DNA of 64,000 bases from Nakamurella lactea DSM 19367 (GTDB lineage Bacteria; Actinomycetota; Actinomycetes; Mycobacteriales; Nakamurellaceae): assembly GCF_000426645.1 (NCBI RefSeq), contig NZ_AUFT01000022.1:36714-100713 (forward strand), written 5' to 3'. Numbering within the stretch: the stretch's first letter is position 1; every line of letters starts with the position of its first letter. This document shows positions 1-8,015 of this stretch, piece after piece. The notes below the pieces were generated by a model. It saw only the letters and a program-made list of their open reading frames with translations. It had not been told where the DNA came from and did no database searches. The translations under genes were made by a program, and so were the position numbers.

Positions 1-296
1 CCGCGGAACTGCGCGGCCGGAATGATCACCAGGCGCCGCGCCGTCGGCACGAACTTCTGGATCTTGGCGAAGACGTGCGTCGCCTTCTGGCCGTCGGCGA
101 AGAACTCGCACGCCACCAGCGCGATCGGGCGGCGGTCCGCACCCAGGCCCTTGAGCCGGTCGACCACTTCCAGCATGGTCGTCGGCGCGACTATCTCGTA
201 GTCGGCGGCGTACCGCTTGGTCAGTTCCTCGACCATCGCGCCGCGGTACTCGTGGCCGATGATGACGATGGCTGGCTTCTGGCGCGGCTCCGGCAT
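1..296 (-). CDS. N-terminus of fused response regulator-like/thioredoxin reductase (partial)
   Basis: Reading leftwards from an ATG at 296, 98 codons stay open to the window edge. The translation (begins MPEPRQKPAIVIIG) resembles the receiver-like N-terminal domain of actinobacterial proteins in which a receiver is fused to a thioredoxin-disulfide reductase/FAD oxidoreductase. In that family this part normally carries the acidic pocket of a receiver. Here the usual DDD-type residues after the first strand are replaced by GHEY, so phosphorylation looks unlikely. The reductase half lies outside the window, so the fusion is inferred. The gene starts 31 nt after the MFS stop, on the same strand, and may be co-transcribed with it. 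No clear ribosome binding site precedes the ATG. Confidence 0.5.
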   Translation of the reverse strand, partial: MPEPRQKPAIVIIGHEYRGAMVEELTKRYAADYEIVAPTTMLEVVDRLKGLGADRRPIALVACEFFADGQKATHVFAKIQKFVPTARRLVIIPAAQFR

Positions 297-327
297 CCAA
301 CAACGGTACGTCGGCGGCCGGCGGGCG

Positions 328-1758
328 TCACCCGTGTTGCCGGGTCCGGCCGGGCGCGAACAGGGCGGCGATGACGGCGACCACTACGGCCGCGGCGCCG
401 GTCAGCAGGGCCGGCCCGATCGCGCCCGTGTACCCGGTCGGGCTGATGGTGCCGCCGGCACCGAGGAAGACCGCCGTCAGCAGCGCGACACCCAGGGCGA
501 CGCCGAACTCCCGGATCGTCGAGTTGGCCGAACTGGCGATCGCGAACTCGCTCTCCGGCAGTCCGTCGAGTACCGCGGTGGCGCTCGGCGCGAACGTCAG
601 ACCCATCCCGATCCCGGCCATCGCCAGGGCGGGGATGAAGGCGCCGTAGGAGTCCCCGGCCTCGGTGACGATAGCCATCCAGACCAACGACCCGGCCTGC
701 AGCACCAGCCCGACCACCAACAGCGAACGCAGCCCGGTCCGCCGGACCAGCGCCCCGGCGATCGGTGCGACGATCATCGGCGCCGCGGTCCACGGCAGCG
801 TCCGGATGCCGGCCTGCAGCGGCGTGTAGCCCTGCACCACCTGCAGGTACTGGGCCATCAGGAACACCGCACCGAACATCCCGAGGGTGAAGAACAGCCC
901 GATGGCGTTGGCCGCGGAGAATCCCCGGCTGCGGAACAGCCGCAGTGGCAGCACGGCGTCTTCGCGGCCGCGGGCGTACCAGAGGTAGACCGGGATCAGC
1001 ACGACCGCGCCGACCAGCGAAGCCAGCACGGTCGGTGAGTCCCAGCCGTCGTCGTTGCCGTGCACGATGCCCCAGATGCCGAGAAACACCGCGCCGCCGA
1101 GCAGCACCGTGCCGAGCAGATCCAGTCGCTTCCAGCCGCCCTTCGACTCGGGGATCGCCGCCAGCAGCAGCGGCACCGCGACCAGCGCCACCGGCACGTT
1201 CAGCCAGAAGATCGCCTGCCAGCTGATGCCTTCCACCACTGCACCACCGATCACCGGCCCGAGTGCAACACCGAGGCCGGACACCCCGCCCCAGATGCCG
1301 ATGGCTGCCGCCCGCATCGCGGGCGGAACGGCCGCGGCCAGCAGCGTCAGCGACAGCGGCATGATCGCCGCGGCACCAAGGCCCTGGAACGCCCGGGCGA
1401 TGATCAAAGCCTCGGACGACGTACTCAGCGCAGAGCCGATCGAGGCCAGGGTGAACAATCCGACGCCGGCCAGCATCACCCGGCGCCGACCGAACCGGTC
1501 GCCGAGGGTGGCCGCCGGGAGCATGAAGGTGGCGAACGCCAGCGTGTAGGCGTTCAGGAACCAGGCCAGCTGGCCGACCGAGGCGCCGAGATCCGTGCGG
1601 ATCACTGGCAGCGCGCTGGTCAGCACCAGGTTGTCCAGGGTGGCCATGAACATCGGCAACGAGGCGGCGACGATCGCCAGCCAGACCGGGATGCGGCGCC
1701 GGCCGGGCGGCGCCGGTTCGGGATCGGGGATGACGGGAGAGGCAACGGAGGTGGTCAT
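328..1758 (-). CDS. DHA2-family MFS drug efflux transporter
   Basis: A 476-residue integral membrane protein of the 14-helix DHA2 (EmrB/QacA) branch of the major facilitator superfamily, expected to export toxic compounds by proton antiport. The loop 2-3 signature GDRFGRRR (about residues 87-94) and the antiporter motif C region LGVALGPVIGG (about 161-171) are present, and hydrophobic segments run to near residue 470. ATG at 1758 is preceded by GAGGAG at good spacing. It is divergent from the TetR gene at 1840, with a palindromic operator between them, so repression by that TetR and induction by a substrate are likely. The substrate is unknown. Confidence 0.85.
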   Translation of the reverse strand: MTTSVASPVIPDPEPAPPGRRRIPVWLAIVAASLPMFMATLDNLVLTSALPVIRTDLGASVGQLAWFLNAYTLAFATFMLPAATLGDRFGRRRVMLAGVGLFTLASIGSALSTSSEALIIARAFQGLGAAAIMPLSLTLLAAAVPPAMRAAAIGIWGGVSGLGVALGPVIGGAVVEGISWQAIFWLNVPVALVAVPLLLAAIPESKGGWKRLDLLGTVLLGGAVFLGIWGIVHGNDDGWDSPTVLASLVGAVVLIPVYLWYARGREDAVLPLRLFRSRGFSAANAIGLFFTLGMFGAVFLMAQYLQVVQGYTPLQAGIRTLPWTAAPMIVAPIAGALVRRTGLRSLLVVGLVLQAGSLVWMAIVTEAGDSYGAFIPALAMAGIGMGLTFAPSATAVLDGLPESEFAIASSANSTIREFGVALGVALLTAVFLGAGGTISPTGYTGAIGPALLTGAAAVVVAVIAALFAPGRTRQHG

Positions 1759-1791
1759 CGAGGGCTCCTCGGATCAAGAAGGCATTGAATG

Positions 1792-1824
1792 ATTACTTAC
1801 TCGATCGAGGCTAAGTAATCGAGT
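1792..1824. promoter_or_regulatory. TetR operator between divergent MFS and TetR genes
   Basis: Perfect 8-bp arms ATTACTTA (1792-1799) and TAAGTAAT (1812-1819) flank a self-palindromic CTCGATCGAG (1800-1809). A second, overlapping pair is ACTCGAT (1799-1805) and ATCGAGT (1818-1824). This AT-rich nest lies in the 81-bp divergent promoter region, which is the usual place for TetR autoregulation and pump repression. The TetR ATG follows a TGATAAC-like -10 closely, so its mRNA may have little or no leader. Confidence 0.7.
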
Positions 1825-1839
1825 GATAACCTGTCAAGC

Positions 1840-2436
1840 ATGGTCACCGAGAAAGCTGCACCCGTCACCCGAATGGGCGGAGCGGAGCGACGCGAACTGG
1901 TGCTGGCCGCGGCCACCCGCGCGTTCGCCGCCGGCGGTTACGCCGGCACCAGTACGGACGCGGTGGCCAAGGAAGCCGGAGTCTCCCAGCCGTACGTGGT
2001 CCGGATGTTCGGCACCAAGCTCGAGCTGTTCCTGCAGGTTCACGACCGTGCGATCGCGGCCATCTGCGCGGCCTTCGCCGCCGAGATCGAGGCGGCACCG
2101 TTCGACCCGCAGTCCCCCGACGACTGGGGGCGGCTCGGTGACGCGTACACCACCCTGCTCCAGGACCGGGACCTGCTGCTGGTGATGATGCACGGATTCA
2201 CCGCCGCCGCCGCGGTTCCGGACATCGGCACCGCCGCGCGCGAGTGTGTGTCGGAGGTCGTCCGGACGCTGGAGGCAACCGGCGGGACCGACGAACAGAT
2301 CCGTGACTTCTTCGCCCAGGGCATGCTACTCAATGTGCTGGTGGCCATCAGGGCCCCCGAACACTTCGACCAGGGCGGCCCGCTCGCCCGGCTGGCGACC
2401 TGCGCCTTCGGTGACGCGCTGTCGACCGTGCGCTGA
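1840..2436 (+). CDS. TetR/AcrR-family transcriptional regulator
   Basis: A 198-residue one-component repressor. The N-terminal tri-helical HTH spans about residues 15-60 and includes TSTDAVAKEAGVSQPYVVRM, which is typical of TetR recognition helices. The rest is the ligand-binding and dimerisation domain. It is divergent from the DHA2 pump at 1758 across a palindromic operator, so the pump's substrate or a related compound is the likely inducer. The ATG at 1840 has no strong Shine-Dalgarno. The downstream 19-bp repeat array begins 9 nt after the stop codon. Confidence 0.85.
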   Translation: MVTEKAAPVTRMGGAERRELVLAAATRAFAAGGYAGTSTDAVAKEAGVSQPYVVRMFGTKLELFLQVHDRAIAAICAAFAAEIEAAPFDPQSPDDWGRLGDAYTTLLQDRDLLLVMMHGFTAAAAVPDIGTAARECVSEVVRTLEATGGTDEQIRDFFAQGMLLNVLVAIRAPEHFDQGGPLARLATCAFGDALSTVR

Positions 2437-2444
2437 CCCCAGCC

Positions 2445-2643
2445 GTAGCGGGGTTGTCCCGGCGTAGCGGGGTTGTCCCGGCGTAGCGGGGTTGTCCCGG
2501 CGTAGCGGGGTTGTCCCGGCGTAGCGGGGTTGTCCCGGCGTAGCGGGGTTGTCCCGACGTAGCGGGGTTGTCCCGACGTAGCGGGGTTGTCCCGGCGCAG
2601 CGGGACAACCCCGCTACGCGGGGGGCGGGACAAGCCCGCTACG
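2445..2643. repeat. 19-bp GTAGCGGGGTTGTCCCGGC tandem array with inverted copies
   Basis: Eight head-to-tail copies of the 19-bp unit GTAGCGGGGTTGTCCCGGC start at 2445, 2464, 2483, 2502, 2521, 2540, 2559 and 2578. Later units have A in place of G near the end. Two inverted copies follow (2601-2618 and 2626-2643, the second imperfect). Each unit has its own small CGGG/CCCG stem, and the inverted copies can pair with the direct ones. The same element recurs at 20731-20850. There are no spacers, so this is not CRISPR. It behaves like a REP-type extragenic element and may also act as a terminator. Apparent ORFs across it are artefacts of the repeat. Confidence 0.9.
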
Positions 2644-2694
2644 CGTCAGGCGGGCACGGCACGGCCGGCTCGTCGGGCACCATAGGCTGGAGCG

Positions 2695-4428
2695 GTGCCG
2701 TCACCTGCTGCCGAACTGACCCCGCGGATCTCCGCCGCCATCACCGCCGCCTTCGGCGACGACTACGCCGGATCCGACCCGGTGCTGCGGCCGAGCCAAT
2801 TCGCCGACCTGCAGGCCAATGCCGCACTGGCGCTGGCCAAGCGACTCGGCCGCAAGCCCCGCGAGGTGGCCGAGCAGATCGTGGCGCAGCTCGATGTCAA
2901 GGGCGTCTGCAGTTCGGTGGAGGTCAGCGGCCCCGGCTTCCTGAACCTCACCCTGGATCCCGCCTGGATCTCCGCCCAGGCCGGCGGTACCGCCGCCGAT
3001 CCCCGACTGGGCGTGCCGACCGAAGAACGTCAGATCGTGCCGATCGACTACTCGGCGCCGAACGTTGCGAAGGAGATGCACGCCGGCCACCTGCGGACCA
3101 CCGTGGTCGGCGATTCGCTGGCGCGCACGCTGGAACACCTGGGGCACACGGTGATCCGGCAGAACCACATCGGTGATTGGGGCACCCCGTTCGGCATGCT
3201 GATCGAGCACCTGCTCGATGTCGGAGAAGGCTCGGACGAGGCGCGGCTGGTGGAGCAGGACCCGAACGCGTTCTACCAGGCAGCCAGGACAAAGTTCGAC
3301 GGCGACCCGGAATTCGCCAACCGGGCCAGGGCGAGAGTCGTTGCGCTGCAAGCCGGCGACGCCGAAACCCTGCGACTGTGGCGCGAGCTGGTGGATCTGT
3401 CCAAGCAGTACTTCAACCGGATCTACTCGGCGCTCGGTGTCACCCTCACCGACGATGACCTGGCCGGCGAGTCGACCTACAACGACCAACTGGCGGCAAT
3501 CTGCGACGAGCTGGAGTCCCGCGGCATCGCCACCATGAGCGACGGCGCGCTGTGTGTCTTCCTGGACGGCTACACCGGCCGGGAGAACAAGCCGGTGCCG
3601 CTGATCATCCGCAAGTCGGATGGTGGCTACGGTTACGGCACCACGGATCTGGCCACCGTCAAGTACCGGGTCGAGCAACTGCATGCCAACCGGGTGCTCT
3701 ACGTGATCGGGGCGCCGCAGGCGCTGCACCTGAACATGGTCTGGGACACCGCCCGGAAGGCCGGCTGGCTGACCGACGACGTCGAAGTGGTGCACGTCCA
3801 GATCGGCAACGTGCTCGGTCCGGATCGCAAGATGATGCGGACCAGATCCGGAAACCCGTTGCGGCTGATGGAATTGGTCGACGAGGCGAAGCTGACGGCG
3901 AAGAAGGTGATCGACGAGGCCCGGCCGGACCTGGACGAGGCGACCCGGGCCGAGATCGCCCCGCAGATCGGCGTCGGCGCCATCAAGTACGCCGACCTGT
4001 CGGTGGCGCACGACACCGAGTACGTGTTCGACCTGGAACGGATGCTGTCGCTCACGGGCAACACCGGCCCGTACCTGCAGTACGCCGCCGCCCGGATCCG
4101 GTCGATCTTCCGCAACGCCGGGTTGACGGCGGACCAGGCGACCACCACCATCACCATCGCCGAGCCGGCCGAGCGGGCGTTGGCGTTGGCGCTACTGGAG
4201 TTCGGCCCGGTGCTGACCCAGGTCGGCGCACTGCTGGAGCCGCACCGGCTGTGCGGCTACCTTTTCGACCTGGCCCAGGCGTTCTCGGCGTTCTACGAGA
4301 GCTGCCCGGTACTCAAGGCCGACGACCCAGCCGTCCGCGACTCCCGGCTGGCGCTGTGCGCGCTGACCCTGCGGGTACTGGTGCAAGGCCTTGACCTGCT
4401 CGGAGTGCAGGCGCCCGAGCGGATGTGA
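2695..4428 (+). CDS. argS: Arginyl-tRNA synthetase
   Basis: A cytosolic class I aminoacyl-tRNA synthetase that charges tRNA-Arg with arginine at the expense of ATP. The 577-residue length matches bacterial ArgS. The HIGH-type motif appears as HAGH within APNVAKEMHAGHLRTT (about residues 119-134). A KMSKS-loop equivalent, DRKMMRTRSG, lies near residues 376-385, and the C-terminal DALR anticodon-binding domain (LQYAAARIRS onward) is complete. The start is GTG at 2695 with a weak upstream site. It follows the repeat array and has no obvious operon partner. In many actinobacteria lysA and hom follow argS, but that is not the case here. Confidence 0.97.
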   Translation: MPSPAAELTPRISAAITAAFGDDYAGSDPVLRPSQFADLQANAALALAKRLGRKPREVAEQIVAQLDVKGVCSSVEVSGPGFLNLTLDPAWISAQAGGTAADPRLGVPTEERQIVPIDYSAPNVAKEMHAGHLRTTVVGDSLARTLEHLGHTVIRQNHIGDWGTPFGMLIEHLLDVGEGSDEARLVEQDPNAFYQAARTKFDGDPEFANRARARVVALQAGDAETLRLWRELVDLSKQYFNRIYSALGVTLTDDDLAGESTYNDQLAAICDELESRGIATMSDGALCVFLDGYTGRENKPVPLIIRKSDGGYGYGTTDLATVKYRVEQLHANRVLYVIGAPQALHLNMVWDTARKAGWLTDDVEVVHVQIGNVLGPDRKMMRTRSGNPLRLMELVDEAKLTAKKVIDEARPDLDEATRAEIAPQIGVGAIKYADLSVAHDTEYVFDLERMLSLTGNTGPYLQYAAARIRSIFRNAGLTADQATTTITIAEPAERALALALLEFGPVLTQVGALLEPHRLCGYLFDLAQAFSAFYESCPVLKADDPAVRDSRLALCALTLRVLVQGLDLLGVQAPERM

Positions 4429-4456
4429 GCGCACCGGTACCCGTACCGGCGCCGCT

Positions 4457-4520
4457 GTTGATCATGGTCACCTGCACGACAATCCGGACGCCCGGACGGG
4501 GCCTCAGCGCCATGATCAAC
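4457..4520. repeat. 11-bp inverted repeat downstream of argS
   Basis: GTTGATCATGG (4457-4467) and its exact complement CCATGATCAAC (4510-4520) are separated by 42 bp of GC-rich sequence. They lie in the 114-bp gap between convergent argS and the VOC gene. The structure could be a long-range terminator stem or a dispersed extragenic repeat. I saw no second copy in this window. Confidence 0.5.
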
Positions 4521-4542
4521 TTCGGGCGCTGCCGGGGAACTG

Positions 4543-5184
4543 TCAGACGGTGACGTCGCCACGCGGGGTCGTGAAGGTCACCGACAGCAATCCCGGCTGA
4601 CCGTTGGGCGCCTGCCACTGCACGGTGACGTCGCCCAACGGGCTGTCCTTCGGCTCACCGAGCCAGGCCTTGACCCGATCCCGGTCGCCGGCAATGGCCA
4701 GGCTCTTCAGCGCGATCCCGGTATCGCCGTTCGAGTGCGAGGGGTGGTGCTCCCTCGAGGAGGTCCAGTGCACGAAGAACGGCAGCTGCGGATCGTTCAT
4801 CAGCCCGGAGACGCCGATCTGTTCCCAGGTCAGCTCGAAGCCGTCCGGCAGGATCCGGTGCGCGGGGGTACGGGGCCGGCCGAGCCGCTCCTCGACCGGG
4901 GACAGGTCGTCGACCGAGACCACCCAACCGAGCCAGCCGCCGCCGAGTTCGGTACGGGCCCGCACCGCCTGGCCGAACGGCATCAGATCCGCCGCCGGAT
5001 GGTCGAGGGCCTCGACCACCTCGAGGTAGTGCTCGTCGGAAAGCGGGAGCACCCGGTTCCGGGTACCGAACCGGGGATGCACCCCACCGTCGATCGGCTC
5101 CGCCCCCAACTGCTCGGCCAGCCTGGCCGCCGTCGCGTCCAGTCCTTCGGGTCCACTTGCGTACGAAACGTGGTCCAAGCGCAT
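4543..5184 (-). CDS. VOC/glyoxalase-like domain protein
   Basis: A 213-residue protein beginning MRLDHVSYASG, characteristic of the glyoxalase-like (vicinal oxygen chelate) fold and closest in pattern to the Glyoxalase_3 family. Conserved features include the N-terminal HVSYA strand with its metal-ligand-like His, then RFGTRNRVLPL and HYLEVVE (about residues 43-65). Substrate and reaction are unknown. The frame stays open upstream to 5280, but that extension would overlap the end of the DUF1330 gene and has no homology pattern, so ATG 5184 is chosen. It is the last gene of a leftward run and convergent with argS. Confidence 0.75.
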   Translation of the reverse strand: MRLDHVSYASGPEGLDATAARLAEQLGAEPIDGGVHPRFGTRNRVLPLSDEHYLEVVEALDHPAADLMPFGQAVRARTELGGGWLGWVVSVDDLSPVEERLGRPRTPAHRILPDGFELTWEQIGVSGLMNDPQLPFFVHWTSSREHHPSHSNGDTGIALKSLAIAGDRDRVKAWLGEPKDSPLGDVTVQWQAPNGQPGLLSVTFTTPRGDVTV

Positions 5185-5251
5185 CCGGCAATCGTGGCAG
5201 GTGGCGGAGAGTAACCCTCGGCGGGGGTCGGTGAGCGCGGGAGGTGCGCCG

Positions 5252-5563
5252 TCAGTCACCGGCGGGCTGCGGTCCGTCATACCCCTCGATGACGAGCATC
5301 TCGGCCACCGACGCCCTGGTGCGAAACGGGAGCACCGCCTGGTATTCCGCCGAGTGGTAGCAGTCCAGCGCCGCCTGGTAACTGGGGAACTCCAGCACCA
5401 CGTTGCGATCCCTGGCCTCGCCCTCGACCGACTCGAACTGCCCGCCGCGCACCAGGAACCGGCCGCCGTAGGCCGCGAACACCGGGCCGTTCGCCGCCAG
5501 GTACTTGCGGTACTCCTGCGGATCGGAGACGCTGACCCGACCGATCCAGTAGCCCTTCGTCAT
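5252..5563 (-). CDS. DUF1330 domain protein
   Basis: A 103-residue protein starting MTKGYWIGRVSVSDPQEY, a textbook DUF1330 opening (ferredoxin-like dimeric alpha/beta barrel fold). Family proteins are small and cytosolic, with no firm general function. The conserved core covers YWIGRVSVSDP, the YGGRFLVRGG turn (about residues 35-44) and the VVLEFPSYQAALDCYHS helix region. ATG 5563 has a strong GGAGG site 10 nt upstream and lies 2 nt after the MFS stop, so it is translated from the PadR-MFS transcript. Its conserved place behind an efflux pump suggests an accessory or detoxification role. Confidence 0.85.
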   Translation of the reverse strand: MTKGYWIGRVSVSDPQEYRKYLAANGPVFAAYGGRFLVRGGQFESVEGEARDRNVVLEFPSYQAALDCYHSAEYQAVLPFRTRASVAEMLVIEGYDGPQPAGD

Positions 5564-5565
5564 GG

Positions 5566-7266
5566 TCAGTTTCCTCCCACTGGCGCCGGTTCCTTCGGCG
5601 CCTGCCTGTTCTTTCCGCCCATTCCCGCGTGCGTAGGCGCGGCGAAGCAGAGCACCGCGATGAAGCCGAGGATCAGCACCGCGGCCGGCAGGTACACGCT
5701 CTGTCCCATTGCGGTGGCGAACGGCTCCTTCAGGGCGTCCGGCAGCGGGCCGGTGCTGGTCTGCAGCGCATCGGCGCTGGGTGCACCGCCCGGCGCGCCC
5801 CCGGAAGCGGCCGACAGCTCCGCGGCGATCCGGTTCTGCATCAGCACGCCGACCGCGGCACTGCCGAGCACCGCACCGACCTGACGGGTCATGTTGTAGA
5901 CGCCGGCACCGGCGCCGGCCAGCTGCATCGGCAGGTTCCGGGTGGCGGTGGCCGACAGCGGTGCCCAGATGAACGCGTTGCCGACGCCCATCAGGGTGAT
6001 CGGAGCGAGAATGCCGATCACCGAGGTGGTCGGACTGGCCACGCTGCCCAGCCAGAACAGCGCGACCGAGGTCAGGAAGAATCCGGTGCCGGCCAGGTAC
6101 CGGGGGTGCATCCGGTCGGTGAGCCGACCGACCGGCGCGGCCAGCGCACCCGAGGCGACGGCCAGCGGGATCATCAGCAGAGCGGATCTGGTCGGCGTCA
6201 GCCCCATCGCCTTCTGCGCGAACAACATCAGCGGGATGGCCATGCCGGTGATCGCGAAGCCCATGGTGGCGATGCCGAAGTTGGCCAGCGAGAAGTTGCG
6301 GTCCTTGAACAGCGACAGGCTCATCAGCGGTTCGTTCTTGTTCTTCGCCTGCCACCAGACGAAGGCGACCAGCACCAGCACCCCGACGATGATCAGCGAC
6401 CACACCGAGATCGGGCCGGAAATGGTTCCCCAGTCGTACTTCTGGCCCTCCTGGATGCCGAACACCAGCAGGAACATCCCGATGGCGCTGAGCGCGATGC
6501 CCAGGTAGTCGAACCGGTGCCGGTGGGTCTGCAGCTGCGGGATCAACCGGAAGCCGAGCACCAGCGCGACGATCCCGACCGGCACGTTGACGAAGAAGAT
6601 CCACTCCCAGCCGAAGTTGTCGACCAGCAGACCGCCGGCCAGCGGCCCGACCAGGATGGCGATGCCGGCGACGCTGCCCCACAGGCTCATCGCGGTGCCG
6701 CGCTTGTCCGGCGGGAAGGTACGGGTGATCACCGCCATCGTCTGCGGCGTCATCAGCGCGGCGCCGAGCCCCTGGAAGGCACGGGCGACGATCAGCATCT
6801 CGACGCTGCCGGACAGCCCGCACCAGGCGGAGGCCGCGGTGAACAGCACCAGCCCGGTGAGGTAGACGTTCCGTGGGCCGAACTGATCTCCGAGCCGGCC
6901 GCTGACCAACAGCGGCACCACGTAGGCGAGCAGGTAGGCGCTGGTCACCCAGACCACGCTGTTCAGGTCCGTCTTGAGCCCGACCAGGATCGAGTCGGTG
7001 GCGACCGAGACGATGGTCGAGTCGACCAGGATCATGAAGAAGCCGATCACCATTGCCCAGAGCGCGAACCAGGGGTTGCGTCCGTCGGTGCTGCCTGGCG
7101 GTGGCAGGGCGGGGCTGACGGCCTGCGGCGCCTCCGGGTCCCCGGCGCCCGAAAGCTCGTGGGCACCGTGTCCGGACGGCGCGCCGGCGACCAGTCGCCT
7201 GGCCGCCGGGTCCGGCCGGCCGGCGGCCAGGTGCCGCCCCGAAGCCTTGTCGTCGTTGTTCGTCAT
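5566..7266 (-). CDS. DHA2-family MFS efflux transporter
   Basis: A 566-residue DHA2 (14-helix) drug/proton antiporter. A hydrophilic N-terminus of about 55 residues precedes helix 1 (WFALWAMVIGFFMILVDSTI). The loop motif GRLGDQFGPRNVYLTG and the motif C region ILVGPLAGG are recognisable. ATG 7266 overlaps the PadR stop as ATGA, so the two are translationally coupled. The longer frame to 7323 would overlap PadR deeply and is rejected. The order PadR, pump, DUF1330 is typical of self-regulated multidrug efflux. Substrate unknown. Confidence 0.87.
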   Translation of the reverse strand: MTNNDDKASGRHLAAGRPDPAARRLVAGAPSGHGAHELSGAGDPEAPQAVSPALPPPGSTDGRNPWFALWAMVIGFFMILVDSTIVSVATDSILVGLKTDLNSVVWVTSAYLLAYVVPLLVSGRLGDQFGPRNVYLTGLVLFTAASAWCGLSGSVEMLIVARAFQGLGAALMTPQTMAVITRTFPPDKRGTAMSLWGSVAGIAILVGPLAGGLLVDNFGWEWIFFVNVPVGIVALVLGFRLIPQLQTHRHRFDYLGIALSAIGMFLLVFGIQEGQKYDWGTISGPISVWSLIIVGVLVLVAFVWWQAKNKNEPLMSLSLFKDRNFSLANFGIATMGFAITGMAIPLMLFAQKAMGLTPTRSALLMIPLAVASGALAAPVGRLTDRMHPRYLAGTGFFLTSVALFWLGSVASPTTSVIGILAPITLMGVGNAFIWAPLSATATRNLPMQLAGAGAGVYNMTRQVGAVLGSAAVGVLMQNRIAAELSAASGGAPGGAPSADALQTSTGPLPDALKEPFATAMGQSVYLPAAVLILGFIAVLCFAAPTHAGMGGKNRQAPKEPAPVGGN

Positions 7267-7844
7267 ACTGCTTTCCAATCCAGTCGGGCACTGTCGATGG
7301 CATCGATAGTTGTGGTGAGCCAAGAGATCTCGGCATCTTTCATGGCAATCAGGTAGTGCAGATCAAGAATCATGTGGGCCGGCTTGCCCCGTTCGATGAG
7401 GCACCCGTAGGCGTCCCGCATCACCTCGGCGTCGCGCTGCAGGATGTCCAGCCGGTACTGCAGATGCCGCCGCGCCTCTTCCTTGGGCAGCCGGCCCACC
7501 TGGGCGACGGCCACCGGGAAGATCGGGTACTCGTTCTCCGGGTTCGCCAGCCGGTTTCCGACCAGGTCACGCAGCACATGCCGGCCGTTGTCGGTGATCT
7601 GGTAGGTGGTGCGCTCCGGGCGGTTGCCATCACGCTCGGTACCGACCGCGGTGACGAAACCGAGCTGCTCGAGCCTGGCGATGGCGTGATAGAGCGACCC
7701 GGGACGGATCTTCACGATCACGTCCTCCCGTCGCCGCATCAGCACCTGGTACATCTCGTAGGGATGACGAGATCCCTCGGTGAGAAGCCCGAGGGCCACC
7801 ATTCCGAGCGGGTTGATCTTCTGATCGCCGAGCAGCGACGACAT
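7263..7844 (-). CDS. PadR-family transcriptional regulator
   Basis: A 193-residue PadR regulator. The winged HTH (about residues 8-85: LGMVALGLLTEGSRHPYEMY, then KIRPGSLYHAIARLEQLGFV) is followed by a C-terminal dimerisation helix region (residues 100-190) of the PadR C2/AphA-like type. Such proteins repress an adjacent transporter gene and are released by small phenolic or drug ligands. The start at 7844 is chosen over 7880 because AAGGAAA lies about 7 nt upstream of it. It is coupled by a 4-nt overlap to the downstream DHA2 pump. The promoter lies in 7845-8015. Confidence 0.87.
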   Translation of the reverse strand: MSSLLGDQKINPLGMVALGLLTEGSRHPYEMYQVLMRRREDVIVKIRPGSLYHAIARLEQLGFVTAVGTERDGNRPERTTYQITDNGRHVLRDLVGNRLANPENEYPIFPVAVAQVGRLPKEEARRHLQYRLDILQRDAEVMRDAYGCLIERGKPAHMILDLHYLIAMKDAEISWLTTTIDAIDSARLDWKAV

Positions 7845-8015
7845 CGATGCGGTTTCCTTCCATTCGGCCCATTCAGCCACCCGGTACCGACAGCCCCAGG
7901 GCGAGCGCGTCCGAGACTAGCTCGCCCGACCGGACTATTCCAAGCGAAATATACGAGACGACGCTCACTGTCGCCGCGGTCCGGCTGTCGGGGCGTGGTC
8001 GTAGGCTGAGCCGCG

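Noticed and set aside
221..1777. 518-codon leftward frame over the MFS gene
   Set aside because: It is an out-of-frame shadow; the 328-1758 frame has the helices, MFS motifs and ribosome site.
2040..2633. Leftward 197-codon frame with repeated GQPRYAGTTPLRRDN-type peptide
   Set aside because: It is a translation of the 19-bp repeats read through plus the antisense of the TetR gene; there is no start context or homology.
2445..2643. Repeat array as a possible CRISPR
   Set aside because: The 19-bp units are directly contiguous with no unique spacers, and no cas genes are near.
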